DNA of 64,000 nucleotides, taken from the NCBI RefSeq assembly GCF_014650495.1, contig NZ_BMVB01000007.1:248001-312000 (forward strand), read 5' to 3'. The stretch is from Streptomyces cinnamoneus (GTDB lineage: Bacteria > Actinomycetota > Actinomycetes > Streptomycetales > Streptomycetaceae). A model generated the notes under the pieces. That model made no database searches. It was not told the DNA's origin and saw only the letters and a program-made list of their open reading frames with translations. The position numbers and the translations under genes are program-made. This document shows, piece by piece, positions 56,747 to 64,000 of the stretch. Numbering within the stretch: the stretch's first letter is position 1; each line of letters begins with the position of its first letter.

Positions 56747-57561
56747 TGCGCCTCGACGTCGTCACGATCTTCCCCGAGTACCTCGAACCGCTGAACGTCT
56801 CGCTCGTCGGCAAGGCCCGGGCCCGCGGCCGGCTGGACGTGCGCATCCACGACCTGCGGGAGTGGACGCACGACAAGCACAACACGGTCGACGACACGCC
56901 GTACGGCGGCGGCCCCGGCATGGTCATGAAGCCCGAGCCCTGGGGCGAGGCGCTGGACTCGATCATCGAATCCGGTGAGGAGGGCGCGCGCCCGGTCGTC
57001 GTCGTGCCCACGCCCAGCGGCAAGCCGTTCACGCAGGCGCTCGCCGTCGAGCTGTCCGAGCAGCCCTGGCTGGTCTTCACCCCCGCCCGCTACGAGGGCA
57101 TCGACCGCCGCGTCATCGAGGAGTACGGCGACCGCCTCGACGTGCGCGAGGTGTCCATCGGCGACTACGTCCTGGCCGGCGGCGAGGCCCCGGTCCTGGT
57201 CATGGTCGAGGCCATCGCCCGGCTGCTGCCCGGCGTGCTCGGCAACGCCGAATCGCACCGCGACGACTCCTTCGCCCCCGGCGCCATGGCCGACCTGCTC
57301 GAAGGGCCCGTCTACACCAAGCCGCCGGAGTGGCGCGGCCGCGGCATCCCGGACGTCCTGCTCAGCGGTCACCACGGGAAGATCGCCCGGTGGCGCCGCG
57401 ACGAGGCGTTCCGCCGTACGACCGCCAACCGGCCGGACCTGATCGAGCGGGCCGACCCGGCCGCCTTCGACAAGAAGGACCGCGAGATGCTCTCGATCCT
57501 GGGCTGGGGCCCGGGCGAGGACGGCCGATTTGGGCGTACGGCCCCGGACGTGGAAGAATAA
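56746..57561 (+). CDS. trmD: tRNA (guanine-N1)-methyltransferase
   Basis: 271 aa SPOUT enzyme methylating G37 of t[50 protein letters not shown] and EVSIGDYVLAGGE are the trefoil-knot motifs. ATG at 56746 overlaps the rimM TGA. Confidence 0.98.
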   Translation: MRLDVVTIFPEYLEPLNVSLVGKARARGRLDVRIHDLREWTHDKHNTVDDTPYGGGPGMVMKPEPWGEALDSIIESGEEGARPVVVVPTPSGKPFTQALAVELSEQPWLVFTPARYEGIDRRVIEEYGDRLDVREVSIGDYVLAGGEAPVLVMVEAIARLLPGVLGNAESHRDDSFAPGAMADLLEGPVYTKPPEWRGRGIPDVLLSGHHGKIARWRRDEAFRRTTANRPDLIERADPAAFDKKDREMLSILGWGPGEDGRFGRTAPDVEE

Positions 57562-57691
57562 GCCGTTGCCGTCCGCCCGGCGCACGCCCCTGCCACAGGG
57601 GGAACGACGTCCGCCCGGCGCACCGGCACCATCCCCACTTCGGCACGAATTCCGCTGATGACCTGTGGCATCGGCGAGGAAGCAGACGCAC

Positions 57692-58042
57692 ATGTCCTCC
57701 CTGCTCGACAACGTCAACGGCGCCTCCCTGCGCACCGACGTCCCGGCCTTCCGCCCCGGCGACACCGTGAACGTCCACGTTCGCGTCATCGAGGGCAACC
57801 GCTCCCGCATCCAGCAGTTCAAGGGTGTCGTCATCCGCCGTCAGGGCGCGGGCGTCAGCGAGACCTTCACGGTCCGCAAGGTCTCCTTCTCCGTCGGCGT
57901 CGAGCGCACCTTCCCGGTGCACAGCCCGATCTTCGAGAAGATCGAGCTCGTGACCCGCGGTGACGTCCGTCGCGCCAAGCTGTACTACCTCCGTGAGCTC
58001 CGCGGCAAGGCCGCGAAGATCAAGGAGAAGCGCGACAACTGA
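57692..58042 (+). CDS. rplS: 50S ribosomal protein L19
   Basis: 116 aa. [39 protein letters not shown] and the C-terminal [25 protein letters not shown] at 57692 with GAGGAAG upstream; ATG 57665 in the same frame lacks conservation. Confidence 0.98.
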   Translation: MSSLLDNVNGASLRTDVPAFRPGDTVNVHVRVIEGNRSRIQQFKGVVIRRQGAGVSETFTVRKVSFSVGVERTFPVHSPIFEKIELVTRGDVRRAKLYYLRELRGKAAKIKEKRDN

Positions 58043-58087
58043 GCTTCTCGCCGGAGTCCCGGACCGGCCGGATAGGCTTTCGGCCCG

Positions 58088-58951
58088 ATGGACACCGACG
58101 CACAGCTTTCGGAGCGCGACCGCTCTCCAGCACCCGATGAGGCACCCGGCGACGGGATGCCGGACCAGGGTGCGGAGCAGGGGTCGCGCTCCGCTCGTTT
58201 TCCCCGGTGGGTCCGGCGGGTCCGGGTCCGGCGGGTTTGGCGGTGGCTGACCGGCGGCGGCCCGCTGCGCCGCCTGGGTCTGCTGCTGATCGTCTGTTTG
58301 GTCTTCCTGCTTCTGGTCAGCAGCTACGTTGTGCAGCCCTTTCAGATCCCCAGCGGATCGATGCAGCAGACCTTCCGGGTCGGCGACCGCGTGCTGGCCA
58401 ACAAGCTGGCCTACCGCTTCGGCGACGAGCCGCGGCGCGGCGATGTGATCGTCTTCGACGGCACCGGCTCCTTCGTCCAGGACACGCCGTCGGAGAACCT
58501 CGTGACGGCGCTGATCCGCAAGGGCGCCTCGGCCGTCGGGCTGATGCGCCCGGCGGAGACCGACTACATCAAGCGCGTCGTGGGCGTCGGCGGGGACCGG
58601 GTCCGGTGCTGCGACCGGCGCGGGCGGCTGGAGGTCAACGGCCGGCCGGTGCTGGAGGAGTATCTGTACCCGGGTGACGAACCTTCCCGAGTCCCGTTCG
58701 ACATCGTGGTCCCGGAGGGCAAGCTATGGGTCATGGGCGACCATCGCAGTGACTCCCGTGACTCCCGCGACCACTTGGGCGAGCCCGGCGGTGGCACGGT
58801 CCCGCTGGACCGGGTCATCGGGCGAGCCGACTGGATCGGCTGGCCGCTGGGCCGGATGACGTCGCTGAAGCGACCGGATGCCTTCGCGGACGTCCCGGAC
58901 CCGGGCGGTCCGGGAGGGGGCACGGGGCATCCCGGCGGTCCGCATGGGTAG
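58088..58951 (+). CDS. lepB1: Type I signal peptidase (first of four)
   Basis: 287 aa, SipW to SipZ family. A Pro/Arg-rich cytoplasmic N-terminus precedes TM (LGLLLIVCLVFLLLVSSYVV). Catalytic Ser in IPSGSMQQTF (about 90), Lys in YIKRVVGVGGD (about 160), and box E GDHRSDSRDSRDH. TAGGCT nine nt upstream of the ATG suggests its own promoter. Overlaps lepB2 by 8 nt. Confidence 0.95.
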   Translation: MDTDAQLSERDRSPAPDEAPGDGMPDQGAEQGSRSARFPRWVRRVRVRRVWRWLTGGGPLRRLGLLLIVCLVFLLLVSSYVVQPFQIPSGSMQQTFRVGDRVLANKLAYRFGDEPRRGDVIVFDGTGSFVQDTPSENLVTALIRKGASAVGLMRPAETDYIKRVVGVGGDRVRCCDRRGRLEVNGRPVLEEYLYPGDEPSRVPFDIVVPEGKLWVMGDHRSDSRDSRDHLGEPGGGTVPLDRVIGRADWIGWPLGRMTSLKRPDAFADVPDPGGPGGGTGHPGGPHG

Positions 58952-60035
58952 TCGGGGGCGTACACAGGTACGGACGGGCGCGGGGGCCCGTGCACGCACC
59001 GGCTCCCACGCCCGTACCACCCCCGCGGCCCCGGACCGCGGACCGGCGGAAGCGGGGGCAGGGGCCGGGGCGCCGCCGGCGACCGGGGGACGGGCGGCCC
59101 GGCGCAAGGCCGCGCGGCGGGCCAAGCGGCGCCGCCAACGGTCGGCGATCAAGGAAGTGCCCATCCTCATAGGGGTGGCGCTGCTGATCGCCCTGGTGCT
59201 GAAGACCTTCCTCCTGCAGGCGTTCGTGATCCCGTCGGGGTCGATGGAGCAGACCATCCGCATCGGCGACCGGGTGCTGGTGGACAAGCTGACGCCGTGG
59301 TTCGGCTCCCGGCCGGAGCGGGGCGACGTCGTGGTCTTCCAGGACCCCGGGGGGTGGCTGGACGGCGAGCAGTCCTACGGCGGCCACGACCCGGTGGTCG
59401 TCAAGCAGGTGAAGGAGGGGCTCGCGGCCATCGGCCTGCTGCCCTCGGCCGGTGAGCAGGACCTGATCAAACGGGTGATCGGCACCGGCGGGGACACCGT
59501 CAAGTGCTGTGACACCGACGGCCGGGTCACGGTCAACGGAAAGCCCCTCATCGAGCCGTACGTCCATCCGGGGAATCCGCCCTCGCAGTTGAAGTTCGAG
59601 GTGAAGGTCCCCGCGGGCCGGCTCTTCGTCATGGGGGACCACCGTTCCGACTCGGCGGACTCGCGGTACCACCTGACCGAGCCGGGGCAGGGGACGATCG
59701 CGGAAAGCCAGGTCGTGGGGCGTGCGGTGGTGATCGCCTGGCCCCTGGGGCACTGGCGCGGACTGTCGCAGCCGGAGCCCTTCGCCGCCGTGCGGGACGC
59801 ACCCCGTACGGGGACGCGAGGGGACGCTTCGGCGCATAGTGTGTCCTCCACGGATCAAGAAGGGTTGATCCGGCTCCCGACCCCTGCGGAACTCCCGCTC
59901 GTTATGGGAGTGGTGGGCCTGCGTCGTGTGTGCGACAGGCGGCAGCGTGGAGTGAGGAGTGGATGTGGGGGATTTGGCGGTCGGCGCACGTTCCGGTCAC
60001 GGAGAGCCCGAAAAGCGGCCCGGGCGGACGGATGA
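58944..60035 (+). CDS. lepB2: Type I signal peptidase (second of four)
   Basis: 363 aa. Basic, Ala-rich N-terminus with ARRKAARRAKRRRQRS, TM (VPILIGVALLIALVLKTFLL), Ser in IPSGSMEQT, Lys in LIKRVIGTGGD, box E GDHRSDSADSR. ATG at 58944 overlaps the lepB1 stop. The C-terminal 26 or so residues overlap lepB3 by 77 nt and are Arg-rich without matching the other copies; the reading frame may run on past its usual end. Confidence 0.92.
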   Translation: MGSRGRTQVRTGAGARARTGSHARTTPAAPDRGPAEAGAGAGAPPATGGRAARRKAARRAKRRRQRSAIKEVPILIGVALLIALVLKTFLLQAFVIPSGSMEQTIRIGDRVLVDKLTPWFGSRPERGDVVVFQDPGGWLDGEQSYGGHDPVVVKQVKEGLAAIGLLPSAGEQDLIKRVIGTGGDTVKCCDTDGRVTVNGKPLIEPYVHPGNPPSQLKFEVKVPAGRLFVMGDHRSDSADSRYHLTEPGQGTIAESQVVGRAVVIAWPLGHWRGLSQPEPFAAVRDAPRTGTRGDASAHSVSSTDQEGLIRLPTPAELPLVMGVVGLRRVCDRRQRGVRSGCGGFGGRRTFRSRRARKAARADG

Positions 60036-60996
60036 GCCGCTCGGGCAGGCGTCCGGCGGACCCGGCGGCGGGGCCGCCGCGGACGCGCCGGGCGAGGCCG
60101 GGGCCCAGGCGGCCCCCGGTCCCGTCGGCGCCGGCCCCGACGCCGTGCCCGTGACGCCCGGGGCGGGCGACGGGGGCACGGACGCCGCGCGGTCCCGCAG
60201 GGAGCCGAAGAAGCAACGATCCTTCTGGAAGGAACTGCCGATCCTCGTCGGCATCGCCCTGTTGCTGGCGCTGGTCATCAAGACCTTCCTGGTGCAGGCG
60301 TTCTCGATCCCCTCCGAGTCGATGCAGAACACCCTCCAGCGCGGCGACCGGGTGCTGGTGGACAAGCTGACGCCGTGGTTCGGGGCGAAGCCCGAGCGGG
60401 GCGAGGTCGTCGTCTTCCACGATCCGGGCGGCTGGCTGGGCGAGACCCCGGGCGCGGACAACGGCCCGGTGGCCGGCGGCATCCAGAAGGTGCTCAGCTT
60501 CGTCGGCCTGATGCCCTCCGCGGAGGAGAAGGACCTGATCAAGCGGGTCATCGCGGTCGGCGGCGACACGGTCGAGTGCAAGGGCAACAACGACCCGGTC
60601 ACGGTCAACGGCAAGGCGCTGGACGAGCCGTACATCTTCCCCGGCAACACGCCCTGCGGTGACAAGCCCTTCGGCCCGATCAAGGTCCCCGACGGCCGGA
60701 TCTGGGTGATGGGCGACCACCGCCAGGACTCCCTCGACTCCCGCTACCACCAGGACCTCGACCGCTTCCAGGGCACGGTCTCGGAGGACGAGGTCGTCGG
60801 CCGGGCCATCGTGGTCGCCTGGCCGGTGAACCGCTGGTCCACCCTCCCCGTCCCGTCGACCTTCGACCAGCCGGGACTGAGCGCGGCCGCCGCCGTGGCG
60901 CCGCCGGCCCTCGGGCTCGCGGGCGCGGTGCCGCTGGTGCTGTGGCGTCGGCGCCGTGCGCTGCGCAAGGACGCCGAAGCCCTCGCCAGGGGCTGA
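59959..60996 (+). CDS. lepB3: Type I signal peptidase (third of four)
   Basis: 345 aa. Gly/Ala/Pro-rich N-terminus, TM (LPILVGIALLLALVIKTFLV), Ser motif IPSESMQNTL (Glu instead of Gly), Lys in LIKRVIAVGGD, box E GDHRQDSLDSR and a second C-terminal TM (VAPPALGLAGAVPLVLW) ending in Arg-rich residues. GTG at 59959 or 59965 are both preceded by GGAG. Confidence 0.93.
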   Translation: MDVGDLAVGARSGHGEPEKRPGRTDEPLGQASGGPGGGAAADAPGEAGAQAAPGPVGAGPDAVPVTPGAGDGGTDAARSRREPKKQRSFWKELPILVGIALLLALVIKTFLVQAFSIPSESMQNTLQRGDRVLVDKLTPWFGAKPERGEVVVFHDPGGWLGETPGADNGPVAGGIQKVLSFVGLMPSAEEKDLIKRVIAVGGDTVECKGNNDPVTVNGKALDEPYIFPGNTPCGDKPFGPIKVPDGRIWVMGDHRQDSLDSRYHQDLDRFQGTVSEDEVVGRAIVVAWPVNRWSTLPVPSTFDQPGLSAAAAVAPPALGLAGAVPLVLWRRRRALRKDAEALARG

Positions 60997-61111
60997 CCGA
61001 CGTCGGTACCGCCGGGTAGTGTGCGATTCCGTGCCCCAGGGCATGCGGAATCCGATCTTCCATAGGGGTGTGCGACCACCCCGTGGATCCTGAGGCGGGG
61101 CGGGAGACGGC

Positions 61112-61978
61112 ATGAGCGCGACCGACGGAACGGAACGCAGCGCGAGCGGCAGAGCGGAAGGTGGCGCGAGCGGCGGAACGGGCCGCAGCGCGACCGACGG
61201 AACGGGACGTAGCGCGACCGGCGGAGCGGAAGGTAGCGCAACCGGCGGGACGGAACGCGACGACGGCCGCGGCCGCACGGGCAGGGTGCTGTCCGGGCTG
61301 GCCGTGGCCGTCGGCTGTGTGCTCTTCCTCGGCGGCTTCGCCTGGGCCGCCCTGCTGTACCGGCCCTACACCATCCCCACCGACTCGATGGAGCCCACGA
61401 TCGGCCGCGGCGACCGGATCCTGGCCCAGTCCATATCCGGCGACGACGTCCGCCGCGGCGACGTCGTGGTCTTCGTGGACCAGGCATGGGGCAGCTCCCC
61501 GATGGTCAAGCGCGTGGTCGGCGTCGGCGGCGACAAGATCGAGTGCTGCGACCGGCAAGGCCGGCTGACCGTCAACGGCAAGCCCGTCGAGGAGCCGTAC
61601 CTCGAAGCCGGCGGCCCTGCCTCGTCCACCGGCTTCTCCGCCACCGTCCCCGAGGGCCATCTCTTCCTCCTCGGCGACCACCGCACCGACTCGCTCGACT
61701 CCCGCAGCCACATGGCCGACGGCGGACAGGGCACGGTCCCGCGCGGCGCGGTCACGGCGCGCGTGGACGCCACGGCCTGGCCGTTCTCCCGCGCCGGCAT
61801 GCTCGACCGGCCCACCTCCTTCGCCGCACTGCCCGGCGGCACCTCCCGCCCCGGCCCGCTGGTGCTCATCACGACGTGCGTCGTCGCGGGCGCGGCGCTC
61901 ATCCTGGGAGGTGCGGCGTACGGGCCGCTGGCCCGGCGCCTGACGGGACGCGGAAAGGCGGCGGTGCCCCATGGCTGA
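61112..61978 (+). CDS. lepB4: Type I signal peptidase (fourth of four) with repeat N-terminus
   Basis: 288 aa. The first 48 residues are six imperfect 8-residue Gly/Ala/Ser/Thr repeats (SATDGTER, SATGGAEG types). TM (LSGLAVAVGCVLFLGGFAWAALL), Ser in IPTDSMEPTI, Lys in MVKRVVGVGGD, box E GDHRTDSLDSRSH, and a C-terminal TM (PLVLITTCVVAGAALILGG). Overlaps the Nudix gene by 8 nt. Confidence 0.93.
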   Translation: MSATDGTERSASGRAEGGASGGTGRSATDGTGRSATGGAEGSATGGTERDDGRGRTGRVLSGLAVAVGCVLFLGGFAWAALLYRPYTIPTDSMEPTIGRGDRILAQSISGDDVRRGDVVVFVDQAWGSSPMVKRVVGVGGDKIECCDRQGRLTVNGKPVEEPYLEAGGPASSTGFSATVPEGHLFLLGDHRTDSLDSRSHMADGGQGTVPRGAVTARVDATAWPFSRAGMLDRPTSFAALPGGTSRPGPLVLITTCVVAGAALILGGAAYGPLARRLTGRGKAAVPHG

Positions 61979-62477
61979 CCCCGGCGCACACGGCCCCGGC
62001 CTGCGCAGGGCCGCCCGCGTGATCCTGCTCGACCCCGCGGACCGCGTGCTGCTGATGCACGGCTACGAGCCCGCCGACCCGACCGTCACCTGGTGGTTCA
62101 CCCCGGGCGGCGGGCTGGAGGGCGACGAGAGCTGGGAGGAGGCGGCGCGCCGCGAGCTGGCCGAGGAGACCGGCATCACGCAGATCGAGCTCGGGCCGGT
62201 GCTCTGGCTGCGGACCTGCTCCTTCCCCTTCGACGGGCGGCAGTGGGAGCAGGACGAGCGCTACTACCTCGCCCGCACCGGGCAGACCCCCGCCTGGACC
62301 GGCGGCGGGACGGAGCTGGAACGTCGCAGCATCACGGGACTGCGCTGGTGGACGTGCGCGGAACTGCTGGCGGCGCGTGAGACGGTGTATCCGACCAGGC
62401 TCGCCGAGCTGCTGCGTACGCTGCTCGACGAGGGGCCCCCGAGTACGCCAGTGCTCCTGGAGACTGAGCGCGCCTGA
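61971..62477 (+). CDS. Nudix hydrolase
   Basis: 168 aa. The Nudix box GGGLEGDESWEEAARRELAEETG is complete with its REUxEE core, so it should cleave nucleoside diphosphate-X substrates. The specific substrate is unknown. Overlaps lepB4, placing it in the same transcript. Confidence 0.93.
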   Translation: MADPGAHGPGLRRAARVILLDPADRVLLMHGYEPADPTVTWWFTPGGGLEGDESWEEAARRELAEETGITQIELGPVLWLRTCSFPFDGRQWEQDERYYLARTGQTPAWTGGGTELERRSITGLRWWTCAELLAARETVYPTRLAELLRTLLDEGPPSTPVLLETERA

Positions 62478-62516
62478 CGCACAATGGGGGGACGCACGGC
62501 TGAAGGGGAACATGCC

Positions 62517-62825
62517 ATGAGTGCCGAGGACCTCGAAAAGTACGAGACCGAGATGGAGCTGAAGCTCTACCGGGAGTACCGCGACGTCGTCGGTCTCTTC
62601 AAATACGTGATCGAGACCGAGCGCCGCTTCTACCTCACGAACGACTACGAGATGCAGGTGCACTCCGTCCAGGGTGAGGTCTTCTTCGAGGTCTCGATGG
62701 CCGACGCGTGGGTGTGGGACATGTACCGGCCCGCGCGCTTCGTGAAGCAGGTGAGGGTGCTCACGTTCAAGGACGTGAACATCGAGGAGCTGAACAAGAC
62801 GGACCTCGACCTGCCGGGGACCTGA
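62517..62825 (+). CDS. DUF2469 family protein
   Basis: 102 aa. MSAEDLEKYETEMELKLYREYRDVVGLFKYVIETERRFYLTN is a highly conserved actinobacterial sequence of unknown role, nearly always next to yraN. ATG at 62517 with AAGGGGAA upstream; ATG 62484 lacks a ribosome site. Confidence 0.95.
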   Translation: MSAEDLEKYETEMELKLYREYRDVVGLFKYVIETERRFYLTNDYEMQVHSVQGEVFFEVSMADAWVWDMYRPARFVKQVRVLTFKDVNIEELNKTDLDLPGT

Positions 62826-63019
62826 GCCGTCGCCGTGACGGGCGGCTGAAGGCCGGGGGCCGAGGGCTGAGGGCCGGGGAGCCGAGGGCCGCGGGGCCGG
62901 GGGTCGAGGGGGCGGAATCTCTCGTTCGAGTGGCGAGGTTTTCCCCAACCGACGGGTTATCCACCAAGATCCAATGGGATGGCCCGGGGGCTTCATAGTC
63001 GGCACCGGAGGTGGTGCTG

Positions 63020-63379
63020 ATGAACGCCCGAGGGGGACTCGGCCGCTACGGGGAGAACCTGGCGGCGCGCCGGCTGACCGAGGCCGGAATGGCGGTGCTG
63101 GCACGCAACTGGCGGTGCCGCCACGGCGAGATCGACGTCGTGGCGCTCGACGGCGACGTCCTGGTGATCTGTGAGGTCAAGGCCCGGCGCGGCGGCGCGT
63201 ACGAACACCCGATGGCGGCGGTCCGGGCGACCAAGGCCGACCGGCTGCGGACGCTGGCCGGGCACTGGATGGCCCGGCACGGCGGGGCACCGCCGGGCGG
63301 GGTGCGCATCGACGTGGTGGGCGTCATGGTCCCGGACCGCGGCGCGCCCGTCGTCGAGCACGTCAGGGGGGTGGCCTGA
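63020..63379 (+). CDS. yraN: UPF0102/YraN endonuclease-like protein
   Basis: 119 aa. [48 protein letters not shown] has the restriction-endonuclease-like D-x(n)-ExK motif (EIDVV, EVKAR). ATG at 63020 with GGAGGTGG upstream; the GTG at 63011 lies inside that ribosome site. Its stop overlaps the next start by 1 nt. Confidence 0.94.
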   Translation: MNARGGLGRYGENLAARRLTEAGMAVLARNWRCRHGEIDVVALDGDVLVICEVKARRGGAYEHPMAAVRATKADRLRTLAGHWMARHGGAPPGGVRIDVVGVMVPDRGAPVVEHVRGVA

Positions 63380-63380
63380 T

Positions 63381-64000
63381 GGGGTTCGCCCGTACGTGCT
63401 CGGTCGCCCTGGTCGGCGTCGAGGGGGTGGTCGTCGAGGTCCAGGCCGACCTGGAGCCGGGCGTGGCCGCCTTCACCCTGGTGGGGCTGCCCGACAAGAG
63501 CCTGGTCGAGAGCCGGGACCGGGTGCGTGCCGCGGTGGTCAACTCCGGGGCCGAGTGGCCGCAGAAGAAGCTCACCGTGGGGCTCAGCCCCGCCTCGGTG
63601 CCCAAGAGCGGCTCGGGATTCGACCTCGCGGTGGCCGTGGCCGTGCTGGGCGCCGCCGAAGCCGTCGATCCCGCGGCCATCACCGACCTGGTGATGATCG
63701 GTGAGCTGGGGCTCGACGGCCGGGTCCGTCCGGTACGGGGCATCCTCCCGGCCGTGCTCGCCGCGGCCGGCACGGGATACCGCCAGGTCGTCGTGCCGGA
63801 ACAGACCGCGGCGGAGGCGGCGCTGGTGCCCGGCGTCTCGGTGCTGGGGGTCCGCAGCCTGCGCCAGCTCATCGCGATCCTCACCGACGCCCCGGTACCG
63901 GACGAGGAGCCCCCGGAACAGGGCCGGCCCGATCCCCTGCTGGCCGGCCTGCTGGTGCCCGGCGCCGGCATGGGAGGCGGCTCGGCCGCCAGGGCCCGGA
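63381..64000 (+). CDS. comM: YifB/ComM Mg-chelatase-family ATPase (3' end off window)
   Basis: Start of a 500-aa-class AAA+ protein. The first 170 residues ([73 protein letters not shown]) are the ComM/YifB N-terminal Lon-like domain; the AAA+ core lies beyond the window. ComM promotes branch migration in natural transformation. Next in order is expected to be dprA. ATG at 63381. Confidence 0.92.

Overview
The window is very GC-rich, uses GTG and TTG starts often, and has Streptomyces-type gene families (CvnA, NsdA, NdgR, HupS with a lysine-rich tail, four clustered type I signal peptidases). The order gltX, ndgR-leuCD, hupS, plsC-gpsA-ddlA, thiL-thiD-rpmB, recG-rsmD-coaD, rpmF-rnc-mutM, smc, ftsY, nsdA, amtB-glnK-glnD, ffh, rpsP-rimM-trmD-rplS-lepB matches, from memory, the core-chromosome arrangement around SCO5544 to SCO5603 of S. 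coelicolor. The window is therefore a Streptomyces (or very close actinomycete) core-chromosome segment, not an accessory island. I ran no searches; identities rest on reading motifs and on gene order.

Layout. 1-6.7 kb: the 5' part of conservon kinase cvnA1 (minus, running off the left end), a 68-residue repeat peptide, a fumarylacetoacetase-family hydrolase overlapping gltX, then a Gln-Glu-Glu-Gln-Glu tRNA operon with a good promoter and terminator. 6.7-13.9 kb: a pair of MEDS-domain signalling proteins, ndgR facing leuCD across a 29-bp palindrome, hupS and a cofC pair. 14-21.9 kb: plsC-gpsA-ddlA, small regulators, thiL, thiD, rpmB and a FakA-like kinase. 22-30.4 kb: recG carrying an intein, then rsmD-coaD, a DivIVA-like protein, DUF177-rpmF-rnc and mutM. 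30.4-42.6 kb: an HxlR/WrbA pair, a CAP-domain protein, acylphosphatase, smc, glcP, an NCS1 permease and ftsY. 42.8-51.6 kb: a primase-polymerase-like protein, nsdA, the nitrogen operon amtB-glnK-glnD and ffh. 51.6-64 kb: a methyltransferase, an archaeal/eukaryal-type proS, a SprT-like protein and the long rpsP-khpA-rimM-trmD-rplS-lepBx4-nudix-DUF2469-yraN-comM run, cut by the right end.

How the genes work together. GltX sits beside the tRNAs it charges; in organisms with GatCAB it also mischarges tRNA-Gln. amtB-glnK-glnD is the ammonium uptake and PII modification module, and its upstream region carries both a GlnR box and 11-bp iterated PHO-box-like repeats. ftsY and ffh are the two SRP GTPases, with the signal peptidases acting later in the same export route. 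rnc, rpmF, rpmB, rpsP, rimM, trmD and rplS are ribosome and RNA maturation genes.

The most notable feature is the 339-residue intein that splits the RecG Walker A motif between Lys and Thr. It starts with Ala, not Cys or Ser, and carries the Trp/Cys/Thr arrangement of class 3 inteins together with a LAGLIDADG endonuclease domain. No CRISPR array, insertion sequence, prophage or rRNA was seen.
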